DNA of 11,562 nt. Origin: Acanthaster planci (Eukaryota; Echinodermata; Asteroidea; Valvatida; Acanthasteridae). The notes beneath the pieces are model-generated. The model saw only the letters and a program-made list of their open reading frames with translations, ran no database searches and was not told the origin of the DNA. The stretch covers positions 1,351 to 12,912 of the forward strand of contig NW_019091765.1 of NCBI RefSeq assembly GCF_001949145.1, given 5' to 3'. The translations under genes were made by a program, and so were the position numbers. This document shows positions 6,040 through 11,562 of this stretch, in pieces; within the stretch, counting starts at the first letter, position 1, and each line of letters starts with the position of its first letter.

Positions 6040-6578
6040 TACGGAAGTATCCGCAAAAAAGGATACAGCGATACTGCATCCTGTTTTCAAATTTCCCTAA
6101 GTCCACACTTTACTGGGCCTGGTCCCGCGAAAACTTGGGTCCCTATGTGTGAATATCAAAACTCTGGTAATCCTCCAAAGTTGGAAATCGTGGTGTCACC
6201 AGGAATGGTACATGTTCCTCGCTTCATTGCAGCAAGTATGTCCATGGATTTATCCGAGAAAGAAGGCAATTATCGTACTGCTTCCTATTTTCAGGGCCTT
6301 TCCTGCGTGAAGGTCGATGCCCAGAATAAAATGTCTGAAAATTGCCCAAATGTGGCAAATGTGATGTCATCGGAAACGCTACATGTTCCTTTCTTCATTT
6401 TGTCACGAAAAGAAGGCAGTAGTTGGTACCATTAGTTTCATATTTTTGATTTTATTTTTGTCCTCACGTTACTGTTCCTGTTCCCGCGAAAAGTCAGGTA
6501 TATTTTAACACAAAAACGCCTGAAAATTGTTCTAATCATGAAAACATGGTGTCATCGGGAAGGGTACAAATTCTGCCC
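6040..6578. repeat. Tandem array family B, left block (about 3 diverged units)
   Basis: The units are recognised by the recurring order CCTG-TCCCGCG-AAA, CTGAAAATTG-CCAAAT, GTGGTGTCA or GTGATGTCATC, TACATGTTCCT, and GAAAGAAGGCA. The CCCGCG-type marker falls at about 6124, 6302 and 6483, a spacing of 178-181 bp. A plus-strand frame open over 6022-6435 (137 codons) crosses two units. It is open mainly because the spacing is near a multiple of three; the same units in the right-hand B block contain stops, so it is not called a gene. Confidence 0.82.
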
Positions 6579-7076
6579 ACCCCAACAGCAATTTTAAGTC
6601 TCCAACTTTCCTGGTTTTAGAGAAACATTTCGTAGTTGTTTCGTAGGTGTGTACTTATTACCATTTGAATGCTTGTCAAAGAGACACTTTGATTTCTCAG
6701 TTAGATGTATGTACCCGCCGATAGAATTTAGAAATAGGAAATCTGGACACATTATTTATTTGTTACCAAGCTGAATAGTTGAGCTAAAACATAAAATACT
6801 CTGCAGCTTTGCTGGTTTGGGAGAAAACGTCGATTATGCAGTGATGTTTGTTGCTCTCTCATAGCTGTGTAAAAACTGAAGAATAATTGTAGTCCGGACA
6901 TATGGACAGTTTATTAATGGAAAAAAAAGAAATACGAAATAATAACATATTGTCGGGAAGCAGTATAGTTTTGCCGCAGCATAAAATATTCAAACAGTGA
7001 GCGGATTTTTTTTTAGAAAACGTCGCTTTTTAATGATGTTTTGTTGCTGTTTCGCAGTTGCTTAGAAATTAACATT
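6579..7076. repeat. Tandem array family A, left segment (units 1-3)
   Basis: Unit cores follow the order ACAACATAAAATAAT, GTCTCCAACTTTCCTGGTT, GAGAAAACGTCGATT, AATGATGTTTTGTTGCTG, TTTCGTAGTTGTGT, and, in most units, CGGGCACTTGGATTCCTTGG. In this segment the core GTCTCC-like marker falls at about 6598, 6799 and 6995, a spacing of about 195-201 bp. Units are diverged and partly shortened; unit 2 lacks the GGGCACTT block. No coding potential is seen. Confidence 0.85.
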
Positions 7077-7531
7077 AATAGAGGTGTCCAAATACGACGC
7101 TTTTAGCGTTGATCTGAGCACTTCCGCGTTTTAAAAGGAGGCTGTATGTGTCCGCTTCAATTTGTAATACGATCAGACGATTTAAAGTAAGGAGTCTTGA
7201 CACAAAAAATACATAAAAGTATGTTAATTCAGACTTTTCAGGCTGCACATTTTTTTGTTGCAGAGTCTTTCAGGATTACTCAACACGTACGTAAAATCAA
7301 AAGAAAAAATAACGGTAATTGACCGCGAACTAACGTACCTGCGATGGTCGTGTATCTGCATGTGCAGTGGGCGTGGTCTTAACTGAAGTGTCGTCACACT
7401 TACGAACCGGATACTGCATGTGTTGTGTCAACTCCGCGGGCGCTTACGACGAAGTTCAACAGAGAGAGAGACTCGGTTTCGAAATTCGATGCGGATATGC
7501 GCAGACTGCGCTAATGTGAAATCCTTCTATT
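7077..7531. other. Insertion of about 450 bp inside array A, CpG-rich in its right part
   Basis: Array unit 3 runs up to TTGCTTAGAAATTAACATTA. It resumes with GTTTAGTCTGACGGGCACTT, so the DNA between is foreign to the array. The possible ends are AATAGAGGT (7077-7085) and CCTTCTATT (7523-7531), a weak inverted match (7 of 9), without a clear target duplication. From about 7320 the insert is rich in CG dinucleotides. It contains GTGGGCGTGG (7367-7376, a KLF/Sp-type box), the inverted repeat CTGCATGTGCAG (7356-7367) and GCGCAGACTGCGC (7499-7511). No open frame of note. It could be a short non-autonomous element or a displaced promoter piece. Confidence 0.55.
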
Positions 7532-8785
7532 GTTTAGTCTGACGGGCACTTACATTCCTTGATTAGTATACGTTGTCAGACTGTGTACGGTATTCATAGA
7601 GACAAATGTCCCGATTACTTAGGCCTTACATTGTTTGAAAGTTGCATAGCTACAACATAAAATAATAATATCTTCAGATTTCCTAATTCGGGGAGAAAAC
7701 ATCGGTTAAGTAATGATGTTTTGTTGCTGTTTCGTAACTGTCTACAAATTACTGTTTGCATGCTTAACAGACGAGCACTTGGATTCCTTGGTTATAGATG
7801 TCTATGTCTGGCGATGTTTTTCATTTCCGGACAGGTTAAACATTGTTTAATATATATGTATCGATTAATGTATACGAATAGGTTTATAGCTAAATAGTCG
7901 GGATACAACACAAAATAATCGAGAAGTCTGCAACTTTCCTGGTTGTGGAGAAAACGGTCGATCACGGAATGATATTTTTGTTTCTGCGTCGTAGTTGTGT
8001 ATAAAACGCCGTGTGTATGCTTAACAGACGGGGCACTTAGGTTCCTTGGTTAGCTGTCTATATCTGACGGTAGGTTGATGGAGGAATTGGAAATCCGGAG
8101 TGTTTATACGTTTGTTTTAATGTTATATGGAACACAGTTTTGTTCGCAATTTTCGTTGTTGCCAGTTGGGTTTTTGTCGGACGGGCACTCAGATTCCTTG
8201 GGTAGCTGTTACATCTGAAGGTAAATTGATAGAGAAAAATAAATCCCAACGGATTAAAAAATTTTGGAAAGCTGAAAAGTGGCGCTCAATATACAATAAT
8301 GTAGAAGTCTTCAACTTGCCTAAATGTGGGCAAAACGTCAGTTTCGGAATGATATTTTATTGCTGTTTCGTAGTCGCTTATATACAAACCGCAGTTTGTA
8401 TGCTTAACTGACTTGCACTTGGATTCCTTGATTAGCTGTCTAAATCTGACAGGACCGGTAACAAATCCAGAAAGTTTGTGCCATGTTTTGCAAGCTGAAT
8501 AATTGGGTTACAACATAAAATAATTAAAAGTCTCCAACTTCGTCAGTTATGCAATGTTGTTTTGTCGGTATTTTGTAGTGGAATCTGCCGTTTTATGGTT
8601 GTTAGACGGCTGTTAGCAGGAAATATCTGACGAAGAATCGAAGGAGAAAAATCAATTCTGACAAATTATAGAATGTTTGGAAGCTAGATAGGTGGCCCCA
8701 ACATAAAATGATTGAAAAAATCTCGAATTTTCTGGTTTTTCAGAAAAGTTGAGATAAGTTAATGTTTTATTTGTGTTTAATGGTT
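7532..8785. repeat. Tandem array family A, central segment (units 3b-9)
   Basis: This segment continues array A. Core markers fall at about 7669, 7926, 8307, 8530 and 8721. An extra partial unit, showing only the GGGCACTCAGATTCCTTGG block, is centred near 8179. Spacing ranges from about 150 to 257 bp, so the array has undergone partial-unit duplications and deletions; unit 8 has lost the CCTGG-GAGAAAA block. The best-conserved words are ATGATGTTTTGTTGCTGTTTCGTA and GGATTCCTTGGTTAGCTGTCTA, each shortened or mutated in some units. Confidence 0.87.
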
Positions 8786-8789
8786 CTGT

Positions 8790-9235
8790 TAAAAAACTAG
8801 AAACTGTAAAATTACACTATGTATGTGAAACGCGTGCTTTTATACAGAGAATTCCTTCTCATCGTTTTGATGTATTTGATAATGCCTTATGTATGCTCTG
8901 ACTCTGTCACACTGGGTATGACAAATATGTACTTGTAGGTCCAATCTTGATTTCAATTTGACTTTAGCAGAGACAGGATGATAACTTATCAGTGCATCAG
9001 TGCTAAACCCACACTGGGACCCTGATTAAGGAAAAACCAAGAAATTTGAACAGACTTGAAGCCAATCAGAATTTTCACGAGGCAAAAATAAACTGCTTCC
9101 TCAGCCAAGTCTGAGGTCTGCAATATAATCGAGTTTTCTGTGTACTGTGTACCGAAGATTAAACCAACCCCTAAAGGCCTAAATAACATTCCGCTTGACT
9201 GTGTACATTCACATGTACGCGGCATATTTTTGTAT
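8790..9235. other. Non-array stretch between A segments; no gene seen
   Basis: This stretch interrupts array A and shows no match to units A or B. It contains two small perfect hairpins. CCTCAG-ccaagt-CTGAGG is at 9099-9116 and GTACAT-tcac-ATGTAC at 9203-9218. A minus-strand frame at 8989-9225 has no recognisable features and is not called. Confidence 0.5.
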
Positions 9236-9405
9236 ATTATTCAACAGCTGATTAATTGGACTACAACATGAAATTATCGAAAAGTCTCCAATCTTCCTGG
9301 TTGTTAAGAAAACGTCGATTTCGCAGTGATGTTTTGTTGCTGTTTCGTAGTTGTGCATAGTTGGCCATATGTATGCTTGTCAAACTGGCACTTGTATTCC
9401 TTTGA
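9236..9405. repeat. Tandem array family A, last unit
   Basis: A well-preserved unit: GGACTACAACATGAAATTATC, GTCTCCAATCTTCCTGGTTG, GAAAACGTCGATTTCGCAGT, GATGTTTTGTTGCTG, GTATGCTTGTCAAACTGGCACTT and GTATTCCTTTG, all in array order. It is isolated from the previous unit by about 450 bp of unrelated DNA. Confidence 0.85.
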
Positions 9406-9485
9406 GAATTTCTCTTTTAAAAATCTGGCCTCCTCTGTAACCAGGATTTCTTTGGTTATCTACATTCTAGGGAAGGTTTCTTTAC

Positions 9486-9642
9486 CTACGCTATCTATTT
9501 CACCATTTGTTAACACTGCAGGTGCAGCCTGCCCACACATCGTCTCTCTGTCTGCCGGATCTCCTTTTCCAGAAACCCGGGCTGGAGGGAACCTAAATAA
9601 ACTGCCTATGCGGTATCGTATTTCATCCGTGGAGTGAGACAT
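9486..9642 (-). other. Exon-like GC-richer segment between arrays A and B
   Basis: The segment is less AT-rich than its surroundings. On the minus strand an ATG (9642-9640) opens 52 codons before a GTAAAG donor-like site (9485-9480); without splicing the frame stops at 60 codons. The peptide is hydrophilic, with runs such as FRFPPARVSGKGDPADRE. On the plus strand a frame at 9326-9637 is open over the same bases, with an acceptor-like CACTGCAG at about 9517-9524, so strand is uncertain. It could continue in phase into the 5985-5858 segment, but one pair in three would do so by chance. No family is recognised. Confidence 0.15.
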
Positions 9643-9689
9643 TCACGCATTGCAGTAGAGCGTCTTTAATTAAGGGACCATGTTAGTCT

Positions 9690-11160
9690 ATCGAAAGACG
9701 TAGGTTCCATATCCATTTTTAATGTAGTTAGGAAAATATCCCTGAAAAGATTCGGGAGTTCTTGTGCTACTGCTGTCTAGTTTTGTGCAATTCTACATTA
9801 ACATTTTGTCGGGTCTCGTACCCGCGCAAAGATATCTACATGTATTGGAGCATAGATGACCGGAAGATTGTCCAAATCTGCAAATCGTGGTGGCATCTGA
9901 AAGGGCACATACTCTTTTATCCAATAATGTGTCATATTCGTACTCTGTCTAGTAAGGAAAATATCCGCGAAAGAAGTCGAGAGTTCTTGTCCTATTTCTC
10001 TCGGTTTTTGTGCTATTCCGCATTTCTTCGCACTTAAGTGGTCCTGTTCCCGTGCAAAGATGTCTGCATATATTTGAAAATAACCTAAAAAGTGTCCACA
10101 TCTGCCAATCGTGGTGGCACCTGAAAGGGCACATGTTCCTTTGTCTAATGTTGTAAGTGTTAAATTCATATTTCATGTAGTCAATGAAATATACGCGAAA
10201 GAGGGCAGGGTTTCTTGTGCTACTCTTAGCTATTTTTGAGTAATTTTACATTTTTTCCGCCCTGTTCCTGCTCAAAGATGTCTCTATACATCGGAGCAAA
10301 AATTACCTGAGCATTGTCTTCATGTAGCAAACTTGGTGGCACGGAACGAGTACATGTTTCTGTTTCCAATGATGTAAGTTTGATATCTAAATTTATGTAG
10401 TTAGGGATATATCCGCAAAAGAAGGCAAAATGACCTACTGCTAGCCAATTCTTTGGAAATGAACATTTGTCAACACGTTACAGGTCTTATTCCTGCGCNA
10501 TAGATGTCAGCGTGTATTAGAGTTCTCGTCCTACTTCTTGTTATTTTTGTGCAATTCTCTATTTGTTTGCACGTTGAAGGTCCTGTTCCCGCGCTAAGAT
10601 GGGTCCATATATGGGATCATTAAAGACCTGAAAATTGTCCAAATCTGGCAATCCTGGTGGCATCTTAAAAACATACATTGGTGTAAGTTTGATATAAAAG
10701 TTTGTTTTAGTTAGGAAAATATCCTCTAAGGAGGCAAAATTTCTGATCCTACGGCTTGCTATTTTTCCCGCTTCATCTGCACATTATTGATTCTGGTCCC
10801 GCGCTAAGATGGCTCCATATACCGCCCCATAAAAGACCTGAAATTGTCCAAATCTGGCAATCTTGGTGGCATCTGAAAGGACAAATATCAATCTATCTAT
10901 TGCTGTAAGATTATTATCCTTATTTGTTTTACTTGGGAAAATATGTGCGAAAGAAGGCAGATGCTCTGATTCTACTGCTCACTATTTTTCTGGAATTCCC
11001 ACTTCATCTGCACATTATTGGTTCCGGTCCCGCTCAAAGATGGCTCTATATATCGCATCATTAAAGACCTGAATATTGTCCAAATCTGGCGATCCTATTG
11101 ACACCTGAAATCGAGAATGTCCCTCTATTCATTGATGTTAGTTTCATATCCATATTTGAT
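9690..11160. repeat. Tandem array family B, right block (about 7 units)
   Basis: The unit marker CCCGCGCAAAGATG or a variant falls at about 9821, 10049, 10267, 10492, 10588, 10798 and 11029. Spacing is therefore about 210-231 bp, except for one 96 bp step (10492-10588), where the middle of a unit is missing. Each full unit runs: marker, CCATATAT, CATTAAAGACCTGAAAATTG, CCAAATCTGGCAATC, GTGGTGGCATCTGAAAGG, a GTAAGTTTGATATC-like block, TTAGGAAAATATCCGCGAAA, GAAGGCA, then CTATTTTTGTGCAATTCT. Position 10499, inside one marker, is undetermined. Minus-strand frames across 9798-10176 are open by chance and shift between units. Confidence 0.9.
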
Positions 11161-11164
11161 TTTA

Positions 11165-11562
11165 TAGGGACTCCAGTTCATAAGCAAGGACTATATATAC
11201 ATACATTGCTCCATAGATTACCGTAATTATGGGGACTCCTCAGATTAACGTCATTATTGGGTCCAAAATTTATTAGGATAAGAATGAAAATACGTGCATA
11301 ACTCCATGCATTACTGTTAATATGGTGACTCCATAAATTACCGTCATTACGGGGACTCCGTAGATTACCGCCATTATGGGGTCCCAAATTTATCAGGATG
11401 TTAATGAAGATACCTGCATAACTACATAGATTACCGTCATTATGGGGTCCCATATTTATGACTATGTTCGTTAAGATACCTGCATCACTCCATAGATTAC
11501 CGTGATAATAGGGATTCCAGCTTATAAGCATGGTAAAGTAAACACATAAATCACTCCATAGG
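11165..11562. repeat. Tandem array family C, 27 bp monomer with higher-order pattern (right edge cut)
   Basis: The monomer is close to CTCCATAGATTACCGTCATT followed by ATGGGGA. Starts fall at about 11209, 11236, 11302, 11329, 11356, 11422, 11489 and 11553. Steps are about 27 bp (monomer to monomer) or 64-67 bp, where a spacer such as TTTATCAGGATGTTAATGAA followed by GATACCTGCATAA intervenes. The array is still running at the end of the window. Confidence 0.9.
11178..11561 (-). CDS. Open minus-strand frame encoding periodic peptide across array C (unproven, runs off edge)
   Basis: The minus strand is open from the right edge of the window to TGA at 11180-11178, 127 codons plus the stop. The first in-window ATG (11531-11529) is probably not meaningful, because the frame and the motif LWSD continue upstream of it. 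The peptide is built from a nine-residue block, PHNDGNLWS or variants, alternating with a spacer such as YAGIFINILIN. The repeat steps of 27 and about 66 bp are multiples of three, which keeps the frame in register, so openness is expected once one unit is stop-free. No known repeat family is recognised. More likely non-coding satellite than gene, but worth checking. Confidence 0.15.
   Translation of the reverse strand, partial: LWSDLCVYFTMLISWNPYYHGNLWSDAGILTNIVINMGPHNDGNLCSYAGIFINILINLGPHNGGNLRSPRNDGNLWSHHINSNAWSYARIFILILINFGPNNDVNLRSPHNYGNLWSNVCIYSPCL

Noticed and set aside
6022-6435. Plus-strand open frame of 137 codons in array B
   Set aside because: It spans two repeat units spaced close to a multiple of three, and the matching units at 9690-11160 carry stops and frame-breaking indels. 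No domain is visible.
9798-10176. Minus-strand open frames in array B (123 and 75 codons)
   Set aside because: They use different frames in adjacent units of the same repeat, so neither frame is conserved.
6579-11160. Families A and B being variants of one ancestral repeat, because both contain GGGCAC-TTCCTT-like words
   Set aside because: The shared words lie at different distances from other unit landmarks, and the rest of the units does not align by eye.
11165-11562. CRISPR array
   Set aside because: Repeats and spacers are both diverged and repeated; spacers are not unique, and the context is eukaryotic satellite DNA without cas genes.

Overview
The window looks like non-coding, repeat-dominated nuclear DNA of an animal, most likely a marine invertebrate. 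It is AT-rich and has no bacterial-style gene packing. It carries a short interstitial run of the metazoan telomere hexamer (CTAACC/TTAGGG), a decayed tail of a non-LTR retrotransposon reverse transcriptase, and large diverged tandem arrays. One undetermined base (n, position 10499) points to a draft assembly. I cannot name the species, and no complete recognisable protein-coding gene is present.

Layout, left to right. Positions 1-1800 hold two direct copies of a dispersed repeat of about 325 bp (family R). Between them lie five perfect CTAACC units, a degenerate CCCTTAA-like tract and a diverged local duplication with an offset of about 273 bp. Positions 1795-2328 are the frameshifted 3' end of a non-LTR retrotransposon ORF2. 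Positions 2330-2960 are AT-rich with nothing recognised. Positions 2970-3671 hold two exon-like open segments on the minus strand, joined in phase by a GTAAGT donor and a TTGCAG acceptor; the product is not recognised. Positions 3985-5630 are a diverged tandem duplication of about 1 kb (family D). Both copies keep an open minus-strand frame that encodes alignable peptides.

Positions 6040-11562 are almost wholly tandem arrays: a short block of family B, then family A (about 200-255 bp units, three segments separated by two unrelated stretches), then a larger block of family B (about 210-230 bp units), then family C (27 bp monomers within a roughly 66/93 bp higher-order pattern). The B-A-B order suggests that A expanded inside, or next to, a B array. 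Array C has periods divisible by three and leaves one minus-strand frame open for at least 384 bp, running off the right edge.

Confidence is high for the repeats and the reverse transcriptase remnant, and low for every host-gene suggestion. The exon-like segments rest on open frames and splice-site motifs only, without recognised homology.
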